From: Natronomonas sp.
GTDB lineage: Archaea; Halobacteriota; Halobacteria; Halobacteriales; Haloarculaceae
DNA length: 50,279 bases
Direction: 5' to 3'
NCBI RefSeq assembly: GCF_028274965.1
Contig: NZ_JAQCNO010000050.1
Location: 1-50,279 of the forward strand
Shown piece by piece: positions 32,023 to 40,757 of the stretch. The notes below the pieces were generated by a model. It saw nothing but the letters and a program-made list of their open reading frames with translations. It was not told the origin of the DNA and made no database searches. Positions within the stretch are counted from its first letter, which is position 1. Each line of letters opens with the position of its first letter. The position numbers were made by a program, and so were the translations under genes.

Positions 32023-35000
32023 CGCCGGGCACCTCCTCGTCGCCCTCGCCTCGCCGCCCGCCCGCGCCGAGGCTCCCGGGGTCGCCGCCCGTCGTGCGCT
32101 CCTCGAGGTCGCCGTCGACCCGGAGGTTGATATCGGTCAGCCGCTCTTCGACCCCGTCGTCGGCGTCCCAGAGGCCCCGCTCGATGGCCTCGAGTAAGGT
32201 GTCGGTGATCGACTCCAGCGCCCAGGGGTTCACGTCGCGCATCCACTCCCGTCTGTCCTCGTCGAAGGCGTAGCGCTCGGCCACCTCCGACCACAGCGCG
32301 TCGCTGACGACGCCCGTCGTCGCGTCCCACCCGAGCGTGACGTCGACGGTGCTCGAGAGGTCCCCCGCGCCCTTGTAGCCGTGTTCCTCCATCGAATCGA
32401 GCCAGGCGGGGTTGAGCACGCGCGACCGCATCGCCTTGCGGACCTTCTCCTCGTTCGTGTAGACGGAGACGTTGTCGGGGTCCGAGGAGTCACCCACGTA
32501 GGAGGCCGGCTCCTCGCCGGCGACCTCGGAGACGGCGGTGATGAAGCCGCCGTGGAAGGCGTACCAATCCGAGGAGTCGAACTCGTCTTGCTCCATCGTG
32601 TCCTCGATCTTGACGGTCGCCTCGACGCTGCCGAGTCGGCGCCGGAAGGCGTCGTGGTCCTCGGAGACGCGCCCCCGGGATCCCAAGGCGTAGCCGCCCC
32701 ACTGGACGTACACCTCCGCCAGATCCGAGCGGTCCTCCCAGTTGCCCTCGTCGACGGCCTTGTTCGTGCCCGCGCCGTAGCCGCCGGGGCGGGTGGTAAA
32801 GACCCGCGGCATCGCGGCGTCGCGGGCGTCGTCGGGCGCGAGCCCCTCGGCCTCGAGTTCCTCGGCCTCCTCCTCGACGTGTTTCTTGACGTAGTTCATC
32901 TCGTGGGGCTCGTCGAGGTCGACGACCGCCTCGACGGCGTCGTGGATCACCCCGGCGGCCTGCGGGAACGCGTCCCGGAACAGCCCCGAGACGCGCGTCG
33001 TCGCGTCGATCCGGGGGCGTCCGAGCGCCTCGAGGTCGATCGGCTCGACGTCGTCGATCCGCCCGGCGTCGGTCCAGACCGGCCGGACGCCCATCAGCGC
33101 GAGCACCTGCGCGATCGTCTCGCCGCGCGTCCTGACCGTCGGGGTCCCCCACGCGACGACGCCGATCTCCTCGGGGTACTCGCCCTCGGCGTCGCGGTGT
33201 CGCCGGAGCGTCCCCTCTGCGACCTCCCGGCCGACCTCCCAGGCCGCCTTCGCGGGGACCTTCCGGGGGTCGAGCGTGTAGAAGTTCCGTCCGGTCGGCA
33301 GCAGATCGACGCCGCCGCGGGTCGGCGCGCCGCTCCCGCCGGGCGGGACGTACTCGCCGGCCAAGGCGTCGACCGTCCGGGGGATCTCGGCCCGTGCGCC
33401 GCCGACCCGCGGGGCGACCTCCTCGCAGATGTACGCGAGCGCCTCGCGGAGATCGTCGTGTGCGCCGCCGGCCACGCGGGCGTCGCCGAGCGCGTCGACA
33501 TCGACGACCATGAGATTCACCGTCGTCTCGTCGCCGGGGCCGGCGTCGGGTTCGGCCTCGGGCACGTCGAAGTCGTGTTCGGCGAGCGTCTCGACCAACT
33601 CGACGCTCAGTTCGTGGACCTCATCGGCGGCCTCGGCGTAGGTCATCCCCAGCGTCTCGTCGTACTCCCCCGGCGCGTCCAACATCCGCTCGTAGTCGAC
33701 GCCCAACACGCCCGCGACCGACTCGCGCAGCGAGGGTCCCCCGGGGTTCTCTAGCCGCGTCAGCGCGATCAGGTACTCGACGAGACGGTCGCCCTCCGGC
33801 GGTTCGCCCATCGTGTGCAGCCCCATCCTGATCTGGGTCGTCTTCACGTCCGTCAGGTAGGCGTGGACGCGCTCGACCAGCTCGTCGATCCCCACCTCGT
33901 CGCCCGAGACCGCGCCCTCGGCGAGTGTCGTCCCGGCCGCCTCGGGGCCGCGCACGTCGGCCGCCTCCTCGATCTCGCCGGCGACGCCCAACTCGACGGC
34001 GAGGTCCAACTCGTCGATCGTCTCCCGTATCAGCCGCTCTGTGGTCTCGCCGGCCTCGCCGCCGGCCTCGCGGTACCGGTCGGCGAGCTCCTCGAGTTCG
34101 GCGAGGTCGTCGTAGGTGCCGGCGTTCGCCATCGGCGGCGTCAGGTAGTCGACGACGGCGGCGTACGAGCGCCGCTTCGCCTGGGTCCCCTCGCCGGGGT
34201 TGTTGACGATGTAGGGGTAGACGTTCGGGACGTCGCCGACGAGCGCGTCCGGGGCGCTCTCGCCGTCGAGGCCGACCGTCTTGCCCGGCAGCCACTCCAG
34301 CGAGCCGTGCGTGCCAAGATGGACGACGGCGTCGGCGTCGAACTCGTTTCGGAGCCACGAGTAAAACGCGACGTAGTCGTGGGGCGGCTGGAGGTCCGAG
34401 TCGTGGTACACCTTCGAGGGGTCCATCCCGAACCCGCGCGGCGGCTGGACGGTCACGAGGACGTTCCCGAACTCGATGCCGGGGATCGCAAACGGGCGTT
34501 CGGGCGGCTCGCCCCACTCCTCGCGGACGTTCTCGCGAAAGCCCGGGTCCGCGTCGGCCCACCACTCGGCGTACCGCTCGGCGGGGACGACGTCGACGGA
34601 CCGCTCCCGGACGTCCTCCGGGGCGACCCAGCGGTCCTCGAGGGTCAACTGGGCGGTGAGCGTTTCGATGAGCTCCTGTCCCGACCCGGGAAAGCGCCCG
34701 CCGAGGTCGTAGTTTCGGTCCCGCAGTTCCGAAAGCAGGTTCACCGTCGACTCGGGCGAATCGAGCCCGAAGGCGGTCCCGATCCCGTCGTCGCTCGGCG
34801 GGTAGTTGTGCAGGACGACGGCGACGTCCTTTCTCTCGTTCGGCGTGTGCCGCAACTCGGCCCAGTTGACCGCGAGCGAGGCCGCGTGGTCGATCCGGTC
34901 CTCGATCGGGAAGTGCTGTTTCGGCGCGCTCCCGATCCCCGCCTCGTCGTCGGTCCGCTCCTTGCCCGACACGGGGTGGGTGATGACGTTGCCGTCGAAC

Positions 35001-35926
35001 TCGGGCAGCGCGACCGACAGCGCGAGTTCGAAGCCCATCACGCCGGTGTCGCTCGAGGCGTACCGCGCCCGCGACCGCATCGTCGTCACCGTCTGGACGA
35101 CGGGGACGCCGAGGCGTTTCAAAAAGACCTCCTCCGCGCCGTCGCCCTCGCTGTTGGCCGCCCGCCCGCGCTCGGCCATCGACAGCGAGAACATGAACGA
35201 CGAACAGACCGCATCGACGAGTGCGTCGCCCGCGTCGTCGGTGAGCCAGTTGTCGACGACCCACTCCGCGTCGCGCTGCTCGTCGGCGTCGGTGACGGGA
35301 TTACAGAACACGGGCAGGGCGTTGGCGCCCTCGGCCTCGATCGCCCGGACCATGGCGTCGACGTAGCGGGTGTTCTCGTGGGTCCAGTGGGACTCGTAGA
35401 ACCAGACGGCGACGGTCGGACGCCCCGCCTCGAGGGTCCCGATCAGCTCCTCGACGGACGCGCCGGGGTAGTCCGGGTGGTAGACGCCCTCCGTCGGCAG
35501 CGACACGGGGTCGTCGTAGCCGGGGCTCGCCGGCGTGAACTGATCGGTCAGATACCGGAGGCAGTTCGCGAGGTTCGCGCTGCCGCCCCGTTCGAGGTAC
35601 TCCGAGACGCGCTCTCTGATCTCGCCGGGGACGGTCGTGTCCTCGAGTGCGAAGGCGTCGCCGGTCGCCTTGACGACCACGGGGACGCCCGCCTCGAGGC
35701 AGGCCTCTCTCGCCCGGTCGTACCCGGGCATGCTGTCTTTCCCGCCGTGGAGCCACAGCACGACGACGTCGCAGTCGGTCAGTTCCTCGCAGAACGCCTC
35801 GATCGCCTCGGGGTCGTCGAGGTCGCTCTCGGAGCGGGCAGCGAGGTCGGTCTCGACCTCGCCGGCGGCGCGGGCGAGCGCGCCGAGCTCGTTTTCGGTC
35901 GCGGTGTAAAGTCCGATGCGTGACAT
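32012..35926 (-). CDS. cobN: Cobaltochelatase large subunit CobN
   Basis: The 1304-residue protein is the porphyrin/corrin-binding subunit of the ATP-dependent cobaltochelatase, homologous to ChlH/BchH. Recognised pieces include the N-terminal MSRIGLYTATENELG, the GTHGSLEWLPGKTVGL motif (near the middle), NPGEGTQAKRR, and the C-terminal EEHGYKGAGDLSSTVDVTLGWDA and WMRDVNPWALESI, all typical of CobN. It needs an AAA+ ATPase and a VWA partner, here the divergently encoded ChlID-like protein. The ATG at 35926 is chosen because conserved sequence begins there; the frame stays open into the divergent gene. A 20-bp palindrome lies 16 bases upstream. Confidence 0.95.
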   Translation of the reverse strand: MSRIGLYTATENELGALARAAGEVETDLAARSESDLDDPEAIEAFCEELTDCDVVVLWLHGGKDSMPGYDRAREACLEAGVPVVVKATGDAFALEDTTVPGEIRERVSEYLERGGSANLANCLRYLTDQFTPASPGYDDPVSLPTEGVYHPDYPGASVEELIGTLEAGRPTVAVWFYESHWTHENTRYVDAMVRAIEAEGANALPVFCNPVTDADEQRDAEWVVDNWLTDDAGDALVDAVCSSFMFSLSMAERGRAANSEGDGAEEVFLKRLGVPVVQTVTTMRSRARYASSDTGVMGFELALSVALPEFDGNVITHPVSGKERTDDEAGIGSAPKQHFPIEDRIDHAASLAVNWAELRHTPNERKDVAVVLHNYPPSDDGIGTAFGLDSPESTVNLLSELRDRNYDLGGRFPGSGQELIETLTAQLTLEDRWVAPEDVRERSVDVVPAERYAEWWADADPGFRENVREEWGEPPERPFAIPGIEFGNVLVTVQPPRGFGMDPSKVYHDSDLQPPHDYVAFYSWLRNEFDADAVVHLGTHGSLEWLPGKTVGLDGESAPDALVGDVPNVYPYIVNNPGEGTQAKRRSYAAVVDYLTPPMANAGTYDDLAELEELADRYREAGGEAGETTERLIRETIDELDLAVELGVAGEIEEAADVRGPEAAGTTLAEGAVSGDEVGIDELVERVHAYLTDVKTTQIRMGLHTMGEPPEGDRLVEYLIALTRLENPGGPSLRESVAGVLGVDYERMLDAPGEYDETLGMTYAEAADEVHELSVELVETLAEHDFDVPEAEPDAGPGDETTVNLMVVDVDALGDARVAGGAHDDLREALAYICEEVAPRVGGARAEIPRTVDALAGEYVPPGGSGAPTRGGVDLLPTGRNFYTLDPRKVPAKAAWEVGREVAEGTLRRHRDAEGEYPEEIGVVAWGTPTVRTRGETIAQVLALMGVRPVWTDAGRIDDVEPIDLEALGRPRIDATTRVSGLFRDAFPQAAGVIHDAVEAVVDLDEPHEMNYVKKHVEEEAEELEAEGLAPDDARDAAMPRVFTTRPGGYGAGTNKAVDEGNWEDRSDLAEVYVQWGGYALGSRGRVSEDHDAFRRRLGSVEATVKIEDTMEQDEFDSSDWYAFHGGFITAVSEVAGEEPASYVGDSSDPDNVSVYTNEEKVRKAMRSRVLNPAWLDSMEEHGYKGAGDLSSTVDVTLGWDATTGVVSDALWSEVAERYAFDEDRREWMRDVNPWALESITDTLLEAIERGLWDADDGVEERLTDINLRVDGDLEERTTGGDPGSLGAGGRRGEGDEEVPGDDD

Positions 35927-35932
35927 AAGGTT

Positions 35933-35961
35933 GATAAACTCCAGTTGTGCTAGTACAACTG
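35933..35961. promoter_or_regulatory. Divergent promoter with 20-bp palindrome between cobN and the ChlID-like gene
   Basis: CAGTTGTGCTAGTACAACTG (35942-35961) is a palindrome with 7-bp arms and a CTAG core; only one base pair is mismatched. It lies 21 bases after the TATA-like GATAAACT (35933-35940, plus strand) starts, and covers the place where the minus-strand TATA of cobN should be (about 26 bases before its ATG). A dimeric regulator bound here would affect both genes. No regulator is assigned. Confidence 0.6.
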
Positions 35962-38081
35962 TGTTTGATTCCGCTCGTGTGAAAAACGTTTCCACGCCGT
36001 TCGGCGCGGTCGTCGGGCAGGACCGCCTCAAAGAGGCGCTGTTGACCGTCGCGACCGACGACGGCCTCGGCGGACTGCTCGTCACCGGCGAGAAGGGGAC
36101 CGCGAAGTCGACGCTCGTCCGCGGGCTGGTCGATCTCCTCCCGGCCCAGCGCGCCGTTGCGGACTGCCCGTACGGCTGTCCTCCGGCCGACCGCGCCCGG
36201 CAGTGCGGCTCCTGTCGCGACCGGGCGAGTTACCCCGTCGAGACGCGCTCGGTCCCGCTCGTGACGCTCCCGCTGGGCGCGACGAGAGAGCGCGTCGTCG
36301 GGACGCTTTCGGTCTCGGAGGCGCTCTCGGGCGAGGCCTCCTTCGATCCCGGCCTCCTCGCCCGCGCGAACCGCGGCATCCTCTACGTCGACGAGGTGAA
36401 CCTGCTCGACGACCACCTCGTCGACGTGCTGCTCGACGCCGCCGCCTCCGGCGAGAACCGCGTCGAACGCGACGGCGTCAGCGTCTCTCACCCCGCCGAG
36501 TTCACCCTCGTCGGAACGATGAACCCCGAGGAGGGGGAGCTGCGACCCCAACTCCGGGACCGCTTTGCCCTGTCGGTCGACGTGGAGGGCGAACGCGACA
36601 TCGAGGACCGCGTCGCCGTCATCGACGGCGAACTCGACGAGAGCCCCCCGGACGGCGACGACACCGAGACCCACCGCGAACGGCTGAAGGCGGCGCGGGA
36701 ACTCCTCGGGGACGTCCGCCTGAGCGACGAGCAGAAACGCGATATCGCGACGCTGTGTCTGGACGCCGGCGTCGACGGCCACCGCGCCGACATCGCCACC
36801 GCGCGGGCGGCGCGGGCCCTCGCCGCGCTCTCGGGGCGACCGACGGTCACGGACGGCGACGTCCGCCGGGCGGCGACGTTCGCGCTCGGCCACCGGATGC
36901 GGTCGACGCCGTTCGAGGACGCCCCGGACGCCGAGGATGTCGTTGAGGACCACTTCGAGGACGCCCCGGACGCCGAGGACGGCGACGGCGAGAGGTCGGG
37001 CGACGACCCCTCCGACGGCGGGGAACGCGCCGACGGGTCGGATCCTCCCGAGACGGACGACGGCCGGGACGGCGAGGACGAGGAACCCGGCGGCGATCCG
37101 CCGGACGGTGACTCCTCCGGTGGCCGATCCGACGGGCCCTCGCCGCAGCGGGACGCCGACTCCGACGCCGACGCCGATCCGCAAAGCGCGGACGCGCCCG
37201 ACGACTCCGCGCCGGCCGAGGCGGGCGAGCCGCCCGGTTCGGAGGCCGACGGCGACGGCGAGGGATCTGACGGCGACGACTCGGGCGAGGAGGCGGCCCC
37301 GATCGTCCCCGGCCAGCCACGCGAGACGGCCGACGCCGCGGCCCCCGAGATCGACGCCCCCGAGACGGACGCGGCGACCGGGTCCGGCCGGGCCGCGTCC
37401 GATCCCGCCCCCGGAAACAGGGGCGCTCGCGTCCGAACGGAGCCGACCGACGGCGCGGGATCGATCGACGCGGCGGCGTCGGTCCGGGCCGCCGCGACCC
37501 GCGGCGAGGACCGGGTGCGAACGCGGGACCTCCGGCAGTCGGTCCGGGCCGGCAGCGGCGACGCCCTCGTCGTCTTCGCCGTTGACGCGAGCGCCTCGAT
37601 GCGACCCGCGATGGCGGCGACGAAAGGCGTCACCCTCGAACTGCTGAAGGGGGCCTACACCGAGCGCGACAGCGTCGCCGTCGTCGCCTTCGCCGGCGAG
37701 GACGCCGATGTCGTGCTGCCGCCGACGGACTCGGTGTCCCTCGCCGCCCGCCACCTCAAGGAGCTCCCGACGGGCGACCGAACGCCGCTTCCGGCCGGTC
37801 TCCGGACCGCGGCGTCGGTGATCGACCGCGCGGACCCGGACGCGGCCGTCTGCGTCGTCGTCTCCGACGGGCGGGCGAACGCGGCGTCGAACCCGACCGC
37901 CGACACGCGGGCGGCCGCCGACGCCCTCGCGGCGACCGACGCCGGCGTGGTTTGTGTCGAGTCGGGCGACGACCGCGGCCTGCTCGGCGACGTCGCGCGG
38001 GCGACAGACGGGACGCTCGTCGACCTCGACGCGCTGACGGCCGAACGCGTCGAGGCCGAGTTGACCCGCTCGCGGGAGTGA
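35961..38081 (+). CDS. Fused ChlI/ChlD-type AAA+ and VWA protein, cobaltochelatase ATPase partner
   Basis: The 706-residue protein has a Mg-chelatase-type AAA+ domain (about 1-315): Walker A TGEKGTAKST, Walker B ILYVDEVNLLDD, and a Cys4 insert CPYGCPPADRARQCGSC. An acidic, proline-rich linker (about 315-510) and a C-terminal VWA domain with the MIDAS motif DASASM (about 535) complete it. This matches the I plus D subunits of chelatases and replaces CobS/CobT for CobN, encoded divergently 34 bases away. The GTG at 35961 is preferred because it lies 21-28 bases after a TATA-like box; GTG 35979 is possible. An ATG at 35916 would lie inside cobN. Confidence 0.88.
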   Translation: MFDSARVKNVSTPFGAVVGQDRLKEALLTVATDDGLGGLLVTGEKGTAKSTLVRGLVDLLPAQRAVADCPYGCPPADRARQCGSCRDRASYPVETRSVPLVTLPLGATRERVVGTLSVSEALSGEASFDPGLLARANRGILYVDEVNLLDDHLVDVLLDAAASGENRVERDGVSVSHPAEFTLVGTMNPEEGELRPQLRDRFALSVDVEGERDIEDRVAVIDGELDESPPDGDDTETHRERLKAARELLGDVRLSDEQKRDIATLCLDAGVDGHRADIATARAARALAALSGRPTVTDGDVRRAATFALGHRMRSTPFEDAPDAEDVVEDHFEDAPDAEDGDGERSGDDPSDGGERADGSDPPETDDGRDGEDEEPGGDPPDGDSSGGRSDGPSPQRDADSDADADPQSADAPDDSAPAEAGEPPGSEADGDGEGSDGDDSGEEAAPIVPGQPRETADAAAPEIDAPETDAATGSGRAASDPAPGNRGARVRTEPTDGAGSIDAAASVRAAATRGEDRVRTRDLRQSVRAGSGDALVVFAVDASASMRPAMAATKGVTLELLKGAYTERDSVAVVAFAGEDADVVLPPTDSVSLAARHLKELPTGDRTPLPAGLRTAASVIDRADPDAAVCVVVSDGRANAASNPTADTRAAADALAATDAGVVCVESGDDRGLLGDVARATDGTLVDLDALTAERVEAELTRSRE

Positions 38082-38091
38082 CCCACCCGAA

Positions 38092-38110
38092 GCTTTACAA
38101 GCATACTTTC
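38092..38110 (+). promoter_or_regulatory. TATA-like region for cbtBA
   Basis: Two AT-rich motifs, GCTTTACAAG and GCATACTTTC, lie 20-38 bases before the cbtB ATG at 38130. Either could serve as TATA; the 48-base gap after the ChlID-like gene suggests separate expression of the transporter. Confidence 0.35.
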
Positions 38111-38129
38111 AGTAACCCAAGTAGACTTT

Positions 38130-38315
38130 ATGACCGCGAACGACACCGTCTCCGATCGCTTCGAACTCGCCTCGGGCCGACTCAACGCGACGCGACTCGC
38201 CGCCGGACTCCTCTTCGGCGCCGCGATCGCCGCCGCGCTGCTTTTCGCCCAGGAACCGCTCGTCCACGACGCGGCGCACAACTTCCGGCACGCCGCCGGC
38301 GTCGTCTGTCACTGA
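38130..38315 (+). CDS. cbtB: Cobalt transporter subunit CbtB
   Basis: The 61-residue protein has one membrane helix (about 22-41) and a His-rich end: HDAAHNFRHAAGVVCH. CbtB proteins are small single-helix partners of CbtA with a C-terminal histidine motif thought to bind Co2+. cbtA follows after 3 bases. Located beside the cobaltochelatase genes, it supplies cobalt for corrin synthesis. Confidence 0.9.
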   Translation: MTANDTVSDRFELASGRLNATRLAAGLLFGAAIAAALLFAQEPLVHDAAHNFRHAAGVVCH

Positions 38316-38318
38316 GGG

Positions 38319-39071
38319 ATGATCCAGCAGTACTTCCAGCGCGGCGTCGGCGCCGGCGCCGTCGCCGGTCTCGCCTACGGGGCGTACATGGCGCTCGTCG
38401 GCAACCCGCTCAGCGAGCACGTCCACGAGGCCGGCCACGGGGCCGATCACACCCACGCCGGCGCGGCCGAACACGCCCACGAGGCAGGGCCCGCGGTCTC
38501 GGAGGCGACGACGGCCGCCGTCAGCGCCGGCAGCGGGGTGCTCTGGGGGGTCCTCCTCGGCGGCGTCTTCGCCGTCGCGTTCTACCTGTTCGAACCCGCC
38601 CTCCCCGGCCGCCCGGAGACGAAGGCCTACGTCCTCGCCGGCGTCGGCTTCTTCAGCGTCTCCGCGACGCCGTGGCTCGTCTTCCCGCCGGCCGCCCCCG
38701 GGGCCGAACACCTCTATGGGATCGAGGTCCGTATCGCCGCGTACCTCGGCCTCGTCGCCGTCGGTCTCGCCGTCTCCGCGGCCGCCGTCGCCGCCTACCG
38801 GCGGGTCGGGTCCGAACGCCCGGGGCTCGGCCTCGTCGCCGCCGCGGCGCCGGTCTCGGCCGCGGCGCTTCTGTTGTCGACGCTCGCCCCACAGACGGTG
38901 ATCAGCCCCGAACTCCCGGCCGACCTGCTGGCCGCCTACCGCGGCCTCACGGTCCTCACGCAGGCGGGGCTGTGGCTGGTGATCGCCGCGGCCTTCTCGC
39001 GGCTGCAGCGCCGCGGCGGGACCGATCGCGCCGAACGACCACGGACGGGGGCGTTGAGCAGCCCCGAATGA
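38319..39071 (+). CDS. cbtA: Cobalt transporter subunit CbtA
   Basis: The 250-residue membrane protein has about six hydrophobic segments and the CbtA pattern: an N-terminal GAVAGLAYGAYMALVGNPL helix, then a His-rich loop (HVHEAGHGADHTH, AEHAHEAG; about 35-55), SGVLWGVLLGGVFAVAF, and TPWLVFPPAAPG. The loop could collect cobalt outside or near the membrane. CbtA with CbtB is a predicted cobalt transporter, often under B12 control in bacteria. The stop overlaps the start of the ferredoxin gene. Confidence 0.9.
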   Translation: MIQQYFQRGVGAGAVAGLAYGAYMALVGNPLSEHVHEAGHGADHTHAGAAEHAHEAGPAVSEATTAAVSAGSGVLWGVLLGGVFAVAFYLFEPALPGRPETKAYVLAGVGFFSVSATPWLVFPPAAPGAEHLYGIEVRIAAYLGLVAVGLAVSAAAVAAYRRVGSERPGLGLVAAAAPVSAAALLLSTLAPQTVISPELPADLLAAYRGLTVLTQAGLWLVIAAAFSRLQRRGGTDRAERPRTGALSSPE

Positions 39072-39391
39072 AGCGCTGTACCGACGAGCAGACGACCCGA
39101 CTCGCGGCGCACGTCTTCGTCTGCACGAACGAGCGCGACTCCGAGTACGCCGCCTGCGCCGGCGCCGGCGGCGAGGAGACGACCGCCGCGGTGAAGACCT
39201 GGCTCCGCGAGCGCGACGCCTTCTGGTCGCCGATCGGCGTCTCGACGACCGACTGTCTCGGGCTCTGTAGCGCCGAGGGCACGGCGATCACGATCCAGCC
39301 GCGAAACGAGTGGTACGCCGAGGTCAGCCCCGAGGACGTCCCGGCGCTGCTCTCGGAGGCGTTCGGCGAGGACGCCGACGACGTGGCGTGA
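39068..39391 (+). CDS. Thioredoxin-like 2Fe-2S ferredoxin
   Basis: The 107-residue protein belongs to the thioredoxin-fold 2Fe-2S ferredoxins. Four likely ligands are the Cys in HVFVCTN, the Cys in YAACAG and the two in TTDCLGLCSAEG. It resembles the C-terminal domain of the CbiX protein at 41136 (HVSVCTNRTC, SSCLDRCGEG, then a WY segment). It may pass electrons in ring formation or cobalt reduction; this is inferred from context. The ATG at 39068 overlaps the cbtA stop by 4 bases, joining it to the cobalt-uptake operon. Confidence 0.82.
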   Translation: MKRCTDEQTTRLAAHVFVCTNERDSEYAACAGAGGEETTAAVKTWLRERDAFWSPIGVSTTDCLGLCSAEGTAITIQPRNEWYAEVSPEDVPALLSEAFGEDADDVA

Positions 39392-39518
39392 TCGGGGCGC
39401 TCGCGGTCCCGGATCTGTCTGACTCCGCGCTCGTTCCCGTCAGCCGTGGACGGATGCCCGAGCCGCGATCGCCACGAACGGACGAGAGCGGCCGCCCGAC
39501 GACGCCTCTAACGGGCGC

Positions 39519-40730
39519 TCACAGCCACAGCGCGTACGCGCCCCGGACGGCCCCGTCGTCGTGGTACGCGACCGGTTCCTCTATGGCCGCCGCCCGGCCG
39601 TCTTCGAGGGCGGCCGCCGTGAGCACGCCCGGTGTCGTCCCCCCACCGATCGGCCCCTCGACGGTGTCGAACGCTCGCCACCCGTGGACCGAGGGGTCCC
39701 TCTCGCGGAAGTGCTGGGCGACCGGCGCGAGCAGTTCGGCCCCGTCGCCGGCGATCCCGTGACAGAACCCGCCGACGTCGGCGCGCCACCGCCGCGTTCC
39801 CGCCGGCGTGTAGCCGAAGGCGCTCTGCTCGTTCGGGTGTCTCTCCTCTGTCTCCCTGCCCGTCGCCGGAAACGAGTTCCCGGTCAGAAAGACCACGCCG
39901 GAGCCGCCGGCGTACGCGTGGTTCGGGTAGGTGTACACCTCGTCGCCGCCCTCCCGGGGCCTGCCGAGATCGACCCGCCAGACCGCCGTCCCGTCCTCGA
40001 TCCGGTACCCCCGGTAGTCGGCGTGACTCGTCGCAACGACCCCCTCTTCGAGCGCCGCCACGTCGCCGACGCGGCGGTCGGCGCCCCCGCCAGGGTCCCA
40101 CGTCCACCGCTCGCTGCCGTCGGCTCCGAGCGCGACGAGGCCCTCGTCGTGGCGCCCCGGACAGCGGTTGTACGCGACCGCGACGCCGCCGTCGGACGCC
40201 GCCAGCGAGACCGGCGAGGCGTCGGCGTCGTAGCGCCACCGAACCGACCCGTCGGGGGCCAGCGCGTACACCGAACTCTCGAAGTGGCGCTCGCCGCCCT
40301 CCCGCTCGTAGCGCCTGGCGGCGGCGTAGACGGTCCCCTCGCCGACGGCGGCGTCGACGACCATCGGCAAACGAAAGCGCGTCTCCTCGGTCGGATCGCC
40401 GATCGCGTCGGCGGCGTCGTGGCGCCACCGCTCGGCGCCCTCGACGAGATACCGGACCGCGCCGCGCGCCGAGCGCTCCCCGACCACGACGCCGTCGCCG
40501 AACGGGACGAGCGTGATCGCGCTGCCCTCGCCGTCGACGCGCCACCGCTCGGTCCCCCGGTCGTCGAACGCCTGGACGCCGCCGTCGGCGCGCCCGACGA
40601 CCGGGCCGGCGTCACAGATGGCGAGACCGGAGCGCCGTCCGGCCTGCCGCGACCCGCAGGGATCGATCTCGCCGAGTTCGACCCGCCGTTCGAGGCCCGC
40701 GAACGCCCCGTTCGCCCGCCGGTCACTCAT
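39519..40730 (-). CDS. PQQ-like beta-propeller repeat protein in the cobalamin locus
   Basis: The 403-residue protein is built of repeats around W-R-(V/Y/H)-D-(A/G) with preceding VYALAPDG or AFDDRGTE strands, such as VQAFDDRGTERWRVD, YLVEGAERWRHD, ALAPDGSVRWRYD and ALGADGSERWTWD. This is the PQQ-binding-like (BamB-like) beta-propeller. There is no signal peptide or lipobox, so it is probably cytoplasmic, which is unusual for the fold. It follows the DUF3209 gene on the same strand. No catalytic role can be assigned. The start at 40730 sits within a 14-bp tandem repeat. Confidence 0.75.
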   Translation of the reverse strand: MSDRRANGAFAGLERRVELGEIDPCGSRQAGRRSGLAICDAGPVVGRADGGVQAFDDRGTERWRVDGEGSAITLVPFGDGVVVGERSARGAVRYLVEGAERWRHDAADAIGDPTEETRFRLPMVVDAAVGEGTVYAAARRYEREGGERHFESSVYALAPDGSVRWRYDADASPVSLAASDGGVAVAYNRCPGRHDEGLVALGADGSERWTWDPGGGADRRVGDVAALEEGVVATSHADYRGYRIEDGTAVWRVDLGRPREGGDEVYTYPNHAYAGGSGVVFLTGNSFPATGRETEERHPNEQSAFGYTPAGTRRWRADVGGFCHGIAGDGAELLAPVAQHFRERDPSVHGWRAFDTVEGPIGGGTTPGVLTAAALEDGRAAAIEEPVAYHDDGAVRGAYALWL

Positions 40731-40754
40731 CGTCGATCACTCATCGTCGATCAC
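40723..40754. repeat. 14-bp tandem repeat over the propeller gene start
   Basis: The unit TCACTCATCGTCGA is present 2.3 times without mismatch. On the message strand the first copy creates a 5-codon frame (ATG at 40744, MSDRR then TGA) whose stop overlaps the true ATG at 40730, which begins with the same MSDRR. It looks like a recent duplication of the gene's start. Confidence 0.7.
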
Positions 40755-40757
40755 GCA

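Noticed and set aside
33815-35923. Long plus-strand open frame opposite cobN
   Set aside because: It is an antisense shadow of cobN codon bias with no recognisable motif and no start signal.
35927-35960. Cobalamin riboswitch between cobN and the ChlID-like gene
   Set aside because: The space is only 34 bases, the messages look leaderless, and no B12-box-like sequence is seen.
35916-35960. ATG at 35916 as the start of the ChlID-like gene
   Set aside because: It would place the start inside the cobN coding region and the palindrome within coding sequence; the TATA-like box at 35933-35940 supports a GTG start at 35961.
39392-39518. Possible RNA gene in the gap after the ferredoxin gene
   Set aside because: No tRNA cloverleaf or other recognisable structure; it is simply the space between two convergent genes.
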